Assembly: GCA_030762935.1 (NCBI GenBank)
Contig: CM060883.1
Span: 97,786,001 to 97,850,000, forward strand
DNA: 64,000 nucleotides
Direction of reading: 5' to 3'
From: Hymenopus coronatus
Taxonomy: Eukaryota; Arthropoda; Insecta; Mantodea; Hymenopodidae
A program made the translations under genes and the position numbers. The notes beneath the pieces are model-generated. The model was given only the letters and a program-made list of their open reading frames with translations, was not told the DNA's origin and ran no database searches. Positions 39,725-55,100 of the stretch are shown here, one piece after another. Positions within the stretch are counted from its first letter, which is position 1; each line of letters begins with the position of its first letter.

Positions 39725-42700
39725 CTTTGAATTTCTTAGTTTGACACTTGACATATTTAACTAGATAATGTGACATCCCTTGGAATTCCTTAGTTAGACA
39801 CTTGACATATTTAACTGGATAATGTGACAGCCCTTGGAATTCCTTAGTTAGACACTTGGCATATTTAACTGGATAATGTGACAGCCCTTGGAATTCCTAA
39901 GTAAGACACTTGACATATTTAACTGGATAATTTGACAGCCCTTGGAATTCCTTAGTTAGACACATGACAAATTTAACTGGATAATGTGACAGCCCTTGGA
40001 ATTCCTTAGTTAGATACTTGACATATTTAACTGGACAATGTGACAGCCCTTGGAATTTCTTAGTTAGACACTTGTCATATTTAACTAGATAATGTGAAAG
40101 CCCTTAGAATTCATTAGTAAGACACTTGACATGTTTAACAAGATAATGTGACAGCCTTTGGAATTCCATAGTTAGACACTTGACATATTTAACTGGATAA
40201 TGTGACAGCCTTTGGAATTCCATAGTTAGACACTTCACATATTTAACTGGATAATGTGACAGCCCTTGGAAGTCCTTAGTTAGACACTTGACATATTTAA
40301 CTGGATAATGTGACAGCCCTTGGAATTCCTTAGTTAGACACTTGACATATTTAACTGGATAATGTGACAGCCTTTGGAATTTCATAGTTAGACACTTCAC
40401 ATATTTCACTGGATAATGTGACAGCCCTTGGAAGTCCTTAGTTAGACACTTGACATATTTAACTGGATAATGTGACAGCCCTTGGAATTCCTTAGTTAGA
40501 CACTTGACATATTTACCTGGATAATGTGACAGCCCTTGGAATTCTTTATTAAGACGCTTGACATATTTAACTTGATAATGTGACATTTAACTGGATAATG
40601 TGACAGCCCTTGGAATTCCTCAGTAAGACACTTGACATATTTAACTGGATTATGTGACAGCCCATGGAATTCCTTAGTTAGACACTTAAATATTTAACTG
40701 GATAATGATTCAGTCCTTGGAATTTCTTAGTTAGACACTTGACATATTTAACTATATAATGTGACTGCCCTTGGAATTCCTTAGTTAGACACTTGACATA
40801 TTTAACTGGATAATGTGACAGCCCTTGGAATTCGTTAGCTAGACACTTGACATATTTAACTGGATGATGTGGCAGCCCTTGAAATTCCTTAGTTAGACAC
40901 TTGACATATTAAACTGGATAATGTGAAAGCCTTTGGAATTCCTTAATTAGGCACTTGACATATTTGACTGGATAATGTGACAGCTCTTGGAATTCCTTAG
41001 TTAGACACTTGACATATTTAACTGGATAATGTGACTGCCCTTGTTATTCCTTAGTAAGACACTTGACATATTAAGTGGATAATGTGACAGCCCTTGGAAT
41101 TCGTTAGCTAGACACTTGACATATGAAACTGGATAATGTGGCAGCCCTTGAAATTCCTTAGGTAGACACTTGACATATTTACCTGGATAATGTGACAGCC
41201 CTTTGAATTCTTTAGTCAGACACTTGACATATTTAACTGGATAATGTGACATATTTAACTGGATAATGTGACAGCCCTTGGAATTCCTTAGTTACACACT
41301 TGACATATTTAAGTAGATAATGTGACAGCCCTTGGAAATCCTTAGTTAGATACTTGACATGTTTAACTAGATAATGTGACAGCCCTTGGAATTCCTTACA
41401 TAGACACTTGCCATATTTAACTGGATAATGATTCAGTCCTTGGAATTCCTTAGGTAGACACTTGCCATATTTAACTAGACAATGTGACAACCCTTGGAAT
41501 TCCTTAGTTAGACACTTGACATATTTAATTGGACATTGTGACAGAACTTGGAATTCCTTAGTTAGACACTTGACATATTTAACTGGATAATGTGACAGCC
41601 CTTGGAATTCCTTAGTTAGACACTTGACATATTTAACTGGATAATGTGACAGCCCTAGGAATTCCTTACTTAGACACTTGACATATTTAACTAGATAATG
41701 TGATGCCCTTAGACTTCCTTAGTAAGACACTTGACATATTTAACTGGATAATGTGATAGCCCTTGGAATTCCTTAATAAGACACTTGACATATTTACCTG
41801 GATAATGTGACAGCTCTTGGAATTCCATAGTTAGACACTTGACATATTTAACTAGATAATGTGACTGCCCTTGGAGTTCCTTAGTTAGACACTTGACATA
41901 TTTAACTGGACAATGTGACATCCCTTGGAATTCCTTAGATAGACACTTGACATATTTACCTGGATAATGTGACAACCCTTGTAATTCCTTAGTTAGACAC
42001 TTGACTTATTTAACTAGATAATGTGACATCCCTTGGAATTCCTGAGTTTGACACTTGACATATTTAACTAGACAATGTGACAGCCCTTGGAATTCCTTAG
42101 TTAGACACTTGACATATTTACCTGGATAATGTGACAGCCCTTGGAATTCTTTAGTAAGACACTTGACATATTTAAATGGATAATGTGACAGCCCTTGGAA
42201 TTCATTAGCTAGACACCTGACATATTTAACTGGACAATGTGACAGCCCTTGGAATTCCTTAGTAAGACACTTGACATATGTAACTGGACTATGTGACAGC
42301 TCATGGAATTCCTTAGTTAGAGACTTACGTATTTAACTGGATAATGATACAGTCCTTGGAATTTCTTAGTTAGACACTTGACATATTTAACTAGATAATG
42401 TGACAGCCCTCGGAATTCCTTAGCTAGACATTTGAAATATTTAACTATATAATGTGACTGCCCTTCGAATTCCTTAGTTAGTCACTTGACATATTTATCT
42501 AGATAATGTGACAGCCCTTGGAATTGCTTAGTTAGACACTTGACATATTTAACTGGATAATGTGACAGCCCTTGGAATTCGTTAGCTAGACACTTGTCAT
42601 ATTTAACTGGATAATGTGGCAGCCCTTGGAATTCCTTAATTGGACACTTGACATATTTAACTGGATGATGTGACTGCCCTTGGAATTCCTTAGTAAGACA

Positions 42701-43306
42701 CTTGACATATTTAACTGGATTATGTGACAGCCCATGGAATTCCTTAGTTATACACTTACATATTTAACTGGATAATGATACAGTCCATGGAATTCCTTAG
42801 TTAGACACTTGACATATTTAACTATATAATGTGACGGCCCTTGGAATTCGTTATTTAGACACTTGACATATTTAACTAGATAATGTGACAGCCCTTGGAA
42901 TTCCTTAGTTAGACACTTGACATATTTAGCTGGACAATGTGACAGCCCTTGGAATTCCTTAGTTAGACTCTTGACATTAGTAACTGGATAATGTGACAGC
43001 CCTTGGAATTCATTTTTAACTGGATACTGTGGCAGCCGTTAGAATTCCTTAGTTGGACACTTGATATATTTAACTGGACTAGTTGACAACCCTTGGAATT
43101 CATTGGTTTGACACTTGACATATTTAAATGGATAATGTGACAGCCCTTGGAATTCCTTAGTTAGACACTTGACATATTTAACTGGATAATGTGACAGCCC
43201 TTGGAATTCCGTAGTAAGACACTTGACATATTTAACTGGATTATGTGACAGCCCATGGAATTCCTTAGTTAGACACTTACATATTTAACTGGAATATGAT
43301 ACAGTT
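39725..43306. repeat. HOR unit 11, family alpha (3,582 bp)
   Basis: Copy of unit 5 at offset 23,116 with the same private markers (AACTTGATAATG at 40570, CTTAAATATTT near 40686). Differences I saw are GGATAATG where unit 5 has GGACAATG at 17,187-17,194, and CATTAGTAAC near 42,974 where unit 5 has CATATTTAAC. Confidence 0.92.
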
Positions 43307-46300
43307 CTTTGAATTTCTTAGTTTGACACTTGACATATTTAACTAGATAATGTGACATCCCTTGGAATTCCTTAGTTAGACACTTGACATATTTAACTGG
43401 ATAATGTGACAGCCCTTGGAATTCCTTAGTTAGACACTTGGCATATTTAACTGGATAATGTGACAGCCCTTGGAATTCCTAAGTAAGACACTTGACATAT
43501 TTAACTGGATAATTTGACAGCCCTTGGAATTCCTTAGTTAGACACATGACAAATTTAACTGGATAATGTGACAGCCCTTGGAATTCCTTAGTTAGATACT
43601 TGACATATTTAACTGGACAATGTGACAGCCCTTGGAATTTCTTAGTTAGACACTTGTCATATTTAACTAGATAATGTGAAAGCCCTTAGAATTCATTAGT
43701 AAGACACTTGACATATTTAACAAGATAATGTGGCAGCCTTTGGAATTCCATAGTTAGACACTTGACATATTTAACTGGATAATGTGACAGCCTTTGGAAT
43801 TCCATAGTTAGACACTTCACATATTTAACTGGATAATGTGACAGCCCTTGGAAGTCCTTAGTTAGACACTTGACATATTTAACTGGATAATGTGACAGCC
43901 CTTGGAATTCCTTAGTTAGACACTTGACATATTTAACTGGATAATGTGACAGCCTTTGGAATTTCATAGTTAGACACTTCACATATTTCACTTTATAATG
44001 TGACAGCCCTTGGAAGTCCTTAGTTAGACACTTGACATATTTAACTGGATAATGTGACAGCCCTTGGAATTCCTTAGTTAGACACTTGACATATTTACCT
44101 GGATAATGTGACAGCCCTTGGAATTCTTTATTAAGACGCTTGACATATTTAACTGGATAATGTGACATATTTAACTGGATAATGTGACAGCCCATGGAAT
44201 TCCTTAGTTAGACACTTACATATTTAACTGGATAATGATTCAGTCCTTGGAATTTCTTAGTTAGACACTTGACATATTTAACTATATAATGTGACTGCCC
44301 TTGGAATTCCTTAGTTAGACACTTGACATATTTAACTGGATAATGTGACAGCCCTTGGAATTTGTTAGCTAGACACTTGACATATTTAACTGGATGATGT
44401 GGCAGCCCTTGAAATTCCTTAGTTAGACACTTGACATATTAAACTGGATAATGTGAAAGCCTTTGGAATTCCTTAATTAGGCACTTGACATATTTGACTG
44501 GATAATGTGACAGCCCTTGGAATTCCTTAGTTAGACACTTGACATATTTAACTGGATAATGTGACTGCCCTTGTTATTCCTTAGTAAGACACTTGACATA
44601 TTTAAGTGGATAATGTGACAGCCCTTGGAATTCGTTAGCTAGACACTTGACATATGAAACTGGATAATGTGGCAGCCCTTGAAATTCCTTAGGTAGACAC
44701 TTGACATATTTACCTGGATAATGTGACAGCCCTTTGAATTCTTTAGTCAGACACTTGACATATTTAACTGGATAATGTGACATATTTAACTGGATAATGT
44801 GACAGCCCTTGGAATTCTTTAGTTACACACTTGACATATTTAAGTAGATAATGTGACAGCCCTTGGAAATCCTTAGTTAGATACTTGACATGTTTAACTA
44901 GATAATGTGACAGCCCTTGGAATTCCTTACATAGACACTTGCCATATTTAACTGGATAATGATTCAGTCCTTGGAATTCCTTAGGTAGACACTTGCCATA
45001 TTTAACTAGACAATGTGACAACCCTTGGAATTCCTTAGTTAGACACTTGACATATTTAATTGGACATTGTGACAGAACTTGGAATTCCTTAGTTAGACAC
45101 TTGACATATTTAACTAGATAATGTGACATCCCTTGGAATTCCTTAGTTAGACACTTGACATATTTAACTGGATAATGTGACAGCCCTTGGAATTCCTTAG
45201 TTAGACACTTGGCATATTTAACTGGATAATGTGACAGCCCTTGGAATTCCTAAGTAAGACACTTGACATATTTAACTGGATAATTTGACAGCCCTTGGAA
45301 TTCCTTAGTTAGACACATGACAAATTTAACTGGATAATGTGACAGCCCTTGGAATTCCTTAGTTAGATACTTGACATATTTAACTGGACAATGTGACAGC
45401 CCTTGGAATTTCTTAGTTAGACACTTGTCATATTTAACTAGATAATGTGAAAGCCCTTAGAATTCATTAGTAAGACACTTGACATATTTAACAAGATAAT
45501 GTGGCAGCCTTTGGAATTCCATAGTTAGACACTTGACATATTTAACTGGATAATGTGACAGCCTTTGGAATTCCATAGTTAGACACTTCACATATTTAAC
45601 TGGATAATGTGACAGCCCTTGGAAGTCCTTAGTTAGACACTTGACATATTTAACTGGATAATGTGACAGCCCTTGGAATTCCTTAGTTAGACACTTGACA
45701 TATTTAACTGGATAATGTGACAGCCTTTGGAATTTCATAGTTAGACACTTCACATATTTCACTTTATAATGTGACAGCCCTTGGAAGTCCTTAGTTAGAC
45801 ACTTGACATACTTAACTGGATAATGTGACAGCCCTTGGAATTCCTTAGTTAGACACTTGACATATTTACCTGGATAATGTGACAGCCCTTGGAATTCTTT
45901 ATTAAGACGCTTGACATATTTAACTGGATAATGTGACATATTTAACTGGATAATGTGACAGCCCTTGGAATTCCTCAGTAAGACACTTGACATATTTAAC
46001 TGGATTATGTGACAGCCCATGGAATTCCTTAGTTAGACACTTACATATTTAACTGGATAATGATTCAGTCCTTGGAATTTCTTAGTTAGACACTTGACAT
46101 ATTTAACTATATAATGTGACTGCCCTTGGAATTCCTTAGTTAGACACTTGACATATTTAACTGGATAATGTGACAGCCCTTGGAATTTGTTAGCTAGACA
46201 CTTGACATATTTAACTGGATGATGTGGCAGCCCTTGAAATTCCTTAGTTAGACACTTGACATATTAAACTGGATAATGTGAAAGCCTTTGGAATTCCTTA

Positions 46301-48608
46301 ATTAGGCACTTGACATATTTGACTGGATAATGTGACAGCCCTTGGAATTCCTTAGTTAAACACTAGACATATTTAACTGGATAGTGTGACTGCCCTTGTT
46401 ATTCCTTAGTAAGACACTTGACATATTTAAGTGGATAAAGTGACAGCCCTTGGAATTCGTTAGCTAGACACTTGACATATGAAACTGGATAATGTGGCAG
46501 CCCTTGAAATTCCTTAGGTAGACACTTGACATATTTACCTGGATAATGTGACAGCCCTTTGAATTCTTTAGTCAGACACTTGACATATTTAACTGGATAA
46601 TGTGACATATTTAACTGGATAATGTGACAGCCCTTGGAATTCCTTAGTTACACACTTGACATATTTAAGTAGATAATGTGACAGCCCTTGGAAATCCTTA
46701 GTTAGATACTTGACATGTTTAACTAGATAATGTGACAGCCCTTGGAATTCCTTACATAGACACTTGCCATATTTAACTGGATAATGATTCAGTCCTTGGA
46801 ATTCCTTAGGTAGACACTTGCCATATTTAACTAGACAATGTGACAACCCTTGGAATTCCTTAGTTAGACACTTGACATATTTAATTGGACATTGTGACAG
46901 AACTTGGAATTCCTTAGTTAGACACTTGACATATTTAACTGGATAATGTGACAGCCCTTGGAATTCCTTAGTTAGACACTTGACATATTTAACTGGATAA
47001 TGTGACAGCCCTAGGAATTCCTTACTTAGACACTTGACATATTTAACTAGATAATGTGATGCCCTTAGACTTCCTTAGTAAGACACTTGACATATTTAAC
47101 TGGATAATGTGATAGCCCTTGGAATTCCTTAATAAGACACTTGACATATTTACCTGGATAATGTGACAGCTCTTGGAATTCCATAGTTAGACACTTGACA
47201 TATTTAACTAGATAATGTGACTGCCCTTGGAGTTCCTTAGTTAGACACTTGACATATTTAACTGGACAATGTGACATCCCTTGGAATTCCTTAGATAGAC
47301 ACTTGACATATTTACCTGGATAATGTGACAACCCTTGTAATTCCTTAGTTAGACACTTGACTTATTTAACTAGATAATGTGACAGCCCTTGGAATTCCTG
47401 AGTTTGACACTTGACATATTTAACTAGACAATGTGACAGCCCTTGGAATTCCTTAGTTAGACACTTGACATATTTACCTGGATAATGTGACAGCCCTTGG
47501 AATTCTTTAGTAAGACACTTGACATATTTAAATGGATAATGTGACAGCCCTTGGAATTCATTAGCTAGACACCTGACATATTTAACTGGACAATGTGACA
47601 GCCCTTGGAATTCCTTAGTAAGACACTTGACATATGTAACTGGACTATGTGACAGCTCATGGAATTCCTTAGTTAGAGACTTACGTATTTAACTGGATAA
47701 TGATACAGTCCTTGGAATTTCTTAGTTAGACACTTGACATATTTAACTAGATAATGTGACAGCCCTTGGAATTCCTTAGCTAGACATTTGAAATATTTAA
47801 CTATATAATGTGACTGCCCTTCGAATTCCTTAGTTAGTCACTTGACATATTTATCTAGATAATGTGACAGCCCTTGGAATTGCTTAGTTAGACACTTGAC
47901 ATATTTAACTGGATAATGTGACAGCCCTTGGAATTCGTTAGCTAGACACTTGACATATTTAACTGGATAATGTGGCAGCCCTTGGAATTCCTTAATTGGA
48001 CACTTGACATATTTAACTGGATGATGTGACTGCCCTTGGAATTCCTTAGTAAGACACTTGACATATTTAACTGGATTATGTGACAGCCCATGGAATTCCT
48101 TAGTTATACACTTACATATTTAACTGGATAATGATACAGTCCATGGAATTCCTTAGTTAGACACTTGACATATTTAACTATATAATGTGACGACCCTTGG
48201 AATTCGTTATTTAGACACTTGACATATTTAACTAGATAATGTGACAGCCCTTGGAATTCCTTAGTTAGACACTTGACATATTTAGCTGGACAATGTGACA
48301 GCCCTTGGAATTCCTTAGTTAGACTCTTGACATTAGTAACTGGATAATGTGACAGCCCTTGGAATTCATTTTTAACTGGATACTGTGGCAGCCGTTAGAA
48401 TTCCTTAGTTAGACACTTGATATATTTAACTGGACTAGTTGACAACCCTTGGAATTCATTGGTTTGACACTTGACATTTTTAAATGGATAATGTGACAGC
48501 CCTTGGAATTCCTTAGTTAGACACTTGACATATTTAACTGGATAATGTGACAGCCCATGGAATTCCTTAGTTAGACACTTACATATTTAACTGGAATATG
48601 ATACAGTT
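43307..48608. repeat. HOR unit 12, family beta, expanded (5,302 bp)
   Basis: Copy of unit 6 at offset 23,116. It has the same internal 1,771/1,825-bp duplication, the same missing terminal monomer and the same TAAACACTAGACAT monomer near 46,359. A visible difference is ATTAGCTAG at about 47,560 where unit 6 has ATTAGGTAG at about 24,445. Confidence 0.92.
43344..46939. repeat. 1,771/1,825-bp internal duplication in unit 12
   Basis: Same internal duplication as in unit 6, displaced by 23,116 bp. It was carried as part of the large block and is not an independent event, because the junction and the missing monomer are the same. Confidence 0.87.
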
Positions 48609-51600
48609 CTTTGAATTTCTTAGTTAGACACTTGACATATTTAACTAGATAATGTGACATCCCTTGGAATTCCTTAGTTAGACACTTGACATATTTAACT
48701 GGATAATGTGACAGCCCTTGGAATTCCTTAGTTAGACACTTGGCATATTTAACTGGATAATGTGACAGCCCTTGGAATTCCTAAGTAAGACACTTGACAT
48801 ATTTAACTGGATAATGTGACAGCCCTTGGAATTCCTTAGTTAGACACATGACAAATTTAACTGGATAATGTGACAGCCCTTGGAATTCCTTAGTTAGATA
48901 CTTGACATATTTAACTGGACAATGTGACAGCCCTTGGAATTTCTTAGTTAGACACTTGTCATATTTAACTAGATAATGTGAAAGCCCTTAGAATTCATTA
49001 GTAAGACACTTGACATATTTAACAAGATAATGTGACAGCCTTTGGAATTCCATAGTTAGACACTTGACATATTTAACTGGATAATGTGACAGCCTTTGGA
49101 ATTCCATACTTAGACACTTCACATATTTAACTGGATAATGTGACAGCCCTTGGAAGTCCTTAGTTAGACACTTGACATATTTAACTGGATAATGTGACAG
49201 CCCTTGGAATTCCTTAGTTAGACACTTGACATATTTAACTGGATAATGTGACAGCCTTTGGAATTTCATAGTTAGACACTTCACATATTTCACTGGATAA
49301 TGTGACAGCCCTTGGAAGTCCTTAGTTAGACACTTGACATATTTAACTGGATAATGTGACAGCCCTTGGAATTCCTTAGTTAGACACTTGACATATTTAC
49401 CTGGATAATGTGACAGCCCTTGGAATTCTTTATTAAGACGCTTGACATATTTAACTGGATAATGTGACATATTTAACTGGATAATGTGACAGCCCTTGGA
49501 ATTCCTCAGTAAGACACTTGACATATTTAACTGGATTATGTGACAGCCCATGGAATTCCTTAGTTAGACACTTACATATTTAACTGGATAATGATTCAGT
49601 CCTTGGAATTTCTTAGTTAGACACTTGACATATTTAACTATATAATGTGACTGCCCTTGGAATTCCTTAGTTAGACACTTGACATATTTAACTGGATAAT
49701 GTGACAGCCCTTGAAATTTGTTAGCTAGACACTTGACATATTTAACTGGATGATGTGGCAGCCCTTGAAATTCCTTAGTTAGACACTTGACATATTAAAC
49801 TGGATAATGTGAAAGCCTTTGGAATTCCTTAATTAGGCACTTGACATATTTGACTGGATAATGTGACAGCCCTTGGAATTCCTTAGTTAGACACTTGACA
49901 TATTTAACTGGATAATGTGACTGCCCTTGTTATTCCTTAGTAAGACACTTGACATATTTAAGTGGATAATGTGACAGCCCTTGGAATTCGTTAGCTAGAC
50001 ACTTGACATATGAAACTGGATAATGTGGCAGCCCTTGAAATTCCTTAGGTAGACACTTGACATATTTACCTGGATAATGTGACAGCCCTTTGAATTCTTT
50101 AGTCAGACACTTGACATATTTAACTGGATAATGTGACATATTTAACTGAATAATGTGACAGCCCTTGGAATTCCTTAGTTACACACTTGACATATTTAAG
50201 TAGATAATGTGACAGCCCTTGGAAATCCTTAGTTAGATACTTGACATGTTTAACTAGATAATGTGACAGCCCTTGGAATTCCTTACATAGACACTTGCCA
50301 TATTTAACTGGATAATGATTCAGTCCTTGGAATTCCTTAGGTAGACACTTGCCATATTTAACTAGACAATGTGACAACCCTTGGAATTCCTTAGTTAGAC
50401 ACTTGACATATTTAATTGGACATTGTGACAGAACTTGGAATTCCTTAGTTAGACACTTGACATATTTAACTGGATAATGTGACAGCCCTTGGAATTCCTT
50501 AGTTAGACACTTGACATTTTTAACTGGATAATGTGACAGCCCTAGGAATTCCTTACTTAGACACTTGACATATTTAACTAGATAATGTGATGCCCTTAGA
50601 CTTCCTTAGTAAGACACTTGACATATTTAACTGGATAATGTGATAGCCCTTGGAATTCCTTAATAAGACACTTGACATATTTACCTGGATAATGTGACAG
50701 CTCTTGGAATTCCATAGTTAGACACTTGACATATTTAACTAGATAATGTGACTGCCCTTGAAGTTCCTTAGTTAGACACTTGACATATTTAACTGGACAA
50801 TGTGACATCCCTTGGAATTCCTTAGATAGACACTTGACATATTTACCTGGATAATGTGACAACCCTTGTAATTCCTTAGTTAGACACTTGACTTATTTAA
50901 CTAGATAATGTGACAGCCCTTGGAATTCCTGAGTTTGACACTTGACATATTTAACTAGACAATGTGACAGCCCTTGGAATTCCTTAGTTAGACACTTGAC
51001 ATATTTACCTGGATAATGTGACAGCCCTTGGAATTCTTTAGTAAGACACTTGACATATTTAAATGGATAATGTGACAGCCCTTGGAATTCATTAGCTAGA
51101 CACCTGACATATTTAACTGGACAATGTGACAGCCCTTGGAATTCCTTAGTAAGACACTTGACATATGTAACTGGACTATGTGACAGCTCATGGAATTCCT
51201 TAGTTAGAGACTTACGTATTTAACTGGATAATGATACAGTCCTTGGAATTTCTTAGTTAGACACTTGACATATTTAACTAGATAATGTGACAGCCCTTGG
51301 AATTCCTTAGCTAGACATTTGAAATATTTAACTATATAATGTGACTGCCCTTCGAATTCCTTAGTTAGTCACTTGACATATTTATCTAGATAATGTGACA
51401 GCCCTTGGAATTGCTTAGTTAGACACTTGACATATTTAACTGGATAATGTGACAGCCCTTGGAATTCGTTAGCTAGACACTTGACATATTTAACTGGATA
51501 ATGTGGCAGCCCTTGGAATTCCTTAATTGGACACTTGACATATTTAACTGGATGATGTGACTGCCCTTGGAATTCCTTAGTAAGACACTTGACATATTTA

Positions 51601-52193
51601 ACTGGATTATGTGACAGCCCATGGAATTCCTTAGTTATACACTTACATATTTAACTGGATAATGATACAGTCCATGGAATTCCTTAGTTAGACACTTGAC
51701 ATATTTAACTATATAATGTGACGACCCTTGGAATTCGTTATTTAGACACTTGACATATTTAACTAGATAATGTGACAGCCCTTGGAATTCCTTAGTTAGA
51801 CACTTGACACATTTAGCTGGACAATGTGACAGCCCTTGGAATTCCTTAGTTAGACTCTTGACATTAGTAACTGGATAATGTGACAGCCCTTGGAATTCAT
51901 TTTTAACTGGATACTGTGGCAGCCGTTAGAATTCCTTAGTTGGACACTTGATATATTTAACTGGACTAGTTGACAACCCTTGGAATTCATTGGTTTGACA
52001 CTTGACATTTTTAAATGGATAATTTGACAGCCCTTGGAATTCCTTAGTTAGACACTTGACATATTTAACTGGATAATGTGACAGCCCTTGGAATTCCGTA
52101 GTAAGACACTTGACATATTTAACTGGATTATGTGACAGCCCATGGAATTCCTTAGTTAGACACTTACATATTTAACTGGAATATGATACAGTT
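48609..52193. repeat. HOR unit 13, family gamma (3,585 bp)
   Basis: Copy of unit 7 at offset 23,116, with CCATACTTAGACACTTC near 49,104 and TTGACATTTTTAAC near 50,514. It differs from unit 7 at the ATTAGCTAG/ATTAGGTAG site near 51,091. It closes the 12.5-kb alpha-beta-gamma block. Confidence 0.92.
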
Positions 52194-55100
52194 CTTTGAA
52201 TTTCTTAGTTAGACACTTGACATTTTTAACTAGATAATGTGACATCCCTTGGAATTCCTTAGTTAGACACTTGACATATTTAACTGGATAATGTGACAGC
52301 CCTTGGAATTCCTTAGTTAGACACTTGGCATATTTAACTGGATAATGTGACAGCCCTTGGAATTCCTAAGTAAGACACTTGACATATTTAACTGGATAAT
52401 GTGACAGCCCTTGGAATTCCTTAGTTAGACACATGACAAATTTAACTGGATAATGTGACAGCACTTGGAATTCCTTAGTTAGATACTTGACATATTTAAC
52501 TGGACAATGTGACAGCCCTTGGAATTTCTTAGTTAGACACTTGTCATATTTAACTAGATAATGTGAAAGCCCTTAGAATTCATTAGTAAGACACTTGACA
52601 TATTTAACAAGATAATGTGACAGCCTTTGGAATTCCATAGTTAGACACTTGACATATTTAACTGGATAATGTGACAGCCTTTGGAATTCCATAGTTAGAC
52701 ACTTCACATATTTAACTGGATAATGTGACAGCCCTTGGAAGTCCTTAGTTAGACACTTGACATATTTAACTGGACAATGTGACAGCCCTTGGAAGTCCTT
52801 AGTTAGACACTTGACATATTTAACTGGATAATGTGACAGCCCTTGGAATTCCTTAGTTAGACACTTGACATATTTAACTGGATAATGTGACAGCCTTTGG
52901 AATTTCATAGTTAGACACTTCACATATTTCACTGGATAATGTGACAGCCCTTGGAAGTCCTTAGTTAGACACTTGACATATTTAACTGGATAATGTGACA
53001 GCCCTTGGAATTCCTTAGTTAGACACTTGACATATTTACCTGGATAATGTGACAGCCCTTGGAATTCTTTATTAAGACGCTTGACATATTTAACTTGATA
53101 ATGTGACATTTAACTGGATAATGTGACAGCCCTTGGAATTCCTCAGTAAGACACTTGACATATTTAACTGGATTATGTGACAGCCCATGGAATTCCTTAG
53201 TTAGACACTTAAATATTTAACTGGATAATGATTCAGTCCTTGGAATTTCTTAGTTAGACACTTGACATATTTAACTATATAATGTGACTGCCCTTGGAAT
53301 TCCTTAGTTAGACACTTGACATATTTAACTGGATAATGTGACAGCCCTTGGAATTCGTTAGCTAGACACTTGACATATTTAACTGGATGATGTGGCAGCC
53401 CTTGAAATTCCTTAGTTAGACACTTGACATATTAAACTGGATAATGTGAAAGCCTTTGGAATTCCTTAATTAGGCACTTGACATATTTGACTGGATAATG
53501 TGACAGCTCTTGGAATTCCTTAGTTAGACACTTGACATATTTAACTGGATAATGTGACTGCCCTTGTTATTCCTTAGTAAGACACTTGACATATTAAGTG
53601 GATAATGTGACAGCCCTTGGAATTCGTTAGCTAGACACTTGACATATGAAACTGGATAATGTGGCAGCCCTTGAAATTCCTTAGGTAGACACTTGACATA
53701 TTTACCTGGATAATGTGACAGCCCTTTGAATTCTTTAGTCAGACACTTGACATATTTAACTGGATAATGTGACATATTTAACTGGATAATGTGACAGCCC
53801 TTGGAATTCCTTAGTTACACACTTGACATATTTAAGTAGATAATGTGACAGCCCTTGGAAATCCTTAGTTAGATACTTGACATGTTTAACTAGATAATGT
53901 GACAGCCCTTGGAATTCCTTACATAGACACTTGCCATATTTAACTGGATAATGATTCAGTCCTTGGAATTCCTTAGGTAGACACTTGCCATATTTAACTA
54001 GACAATGTGACAACCCTTGGAATTCCTTAGTTAGACACTTGACATATTTAATTGGACATTGTGACAGAACTTGGAATTCCTTAGTTAGACACTTGACATA
54101 TTTAACTGGATAATGTGACAGCCCTTGGAATTCCTTAGTTAGACACTTGACATATTTAACTGGATAATGTGACAGCCCTAGGAATTCCTTACTTAGACAC
54201 TTGACATATTTAACTAGATAATGTGATGCCCTTAGACTTCCTTAGTAAGACACTTGACATATTTAACTGGATAATGTGATAGCCCTTGGAATTCCTTAAT
54301 AAGACACTTGACATATTTACCTGGATAATGTGACAGCTCTTGGAATTCCATAGTTAGACACTTGACATATTTAACTAGATAATGTGACTGCCCTTGGAGT
54401 TCCTTAGTTAGACACTTGACATATTTAACTGGACAATGTGACATCCCTTGGAATTCCTTAGATAGACACTTGACATATTTACCTGGATAATGTGACAACC
54501 CTTGTAATTCCTTAGTTAGACACTTGACTTATTTAACTAGATAATGTGACATCCCTTGGAATTCCTGAGTTTGACACTTGACATATTTAACTAGACAATG
54601 TGACAGCCCTTGGAATTCCTTAGTTAGACACTTGACATATTTACCTGGATAATGTGACAGCCCTTGGAATTCTTTAGTAAGACACTTGACATATTTAAAT
54701 GGATAATGTGACAGCCCTTGGAATTCATTAGCTAGACACCTGACATATTTAACTGGACAATGTGACAGCCCTTGGAATTCCTTAGTAAGACACTTGACAT
54801 ATGTAACTGGACTATGTGACAGCTCATGGAATTCCTTAGTTAGAGACTTACGTATTTAACTGGATAATGATACAGTCCTTGGAATTTCTTAGTTAGACAC
54901 TTGACATATTTAACTAGATAATGTGACAGCCCTCGGAATTCCTTAGCTAGACATTTGAAATATTTAACTATATAATGTGACTGCCCTTCGAATTCCTTAG
55001 TTAGTCACTTGACATATTTATCTAGATAATGTGACAGCCCTTGGAATTGCTTAGTTAGACACTTGACATATTTAACTGGATAATGTGACAGCCCTTGGAA

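Larger units (their letters stand above)
38395..52787. repeat. Large duplication, copy B
   Basis: Second copy of the 14.4-kb segment, separated from copy A by about 8.7 kb of delta-family sequence. The left edge is the two-base-short monomer at 38,394. The right edge falls within 52,776-52,787, where the sequence stops following copy A. Besides the missing monomer, only scattered single-base differences were seen, for example G at 38,933 for C in copy A. Confidence 0.9.
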
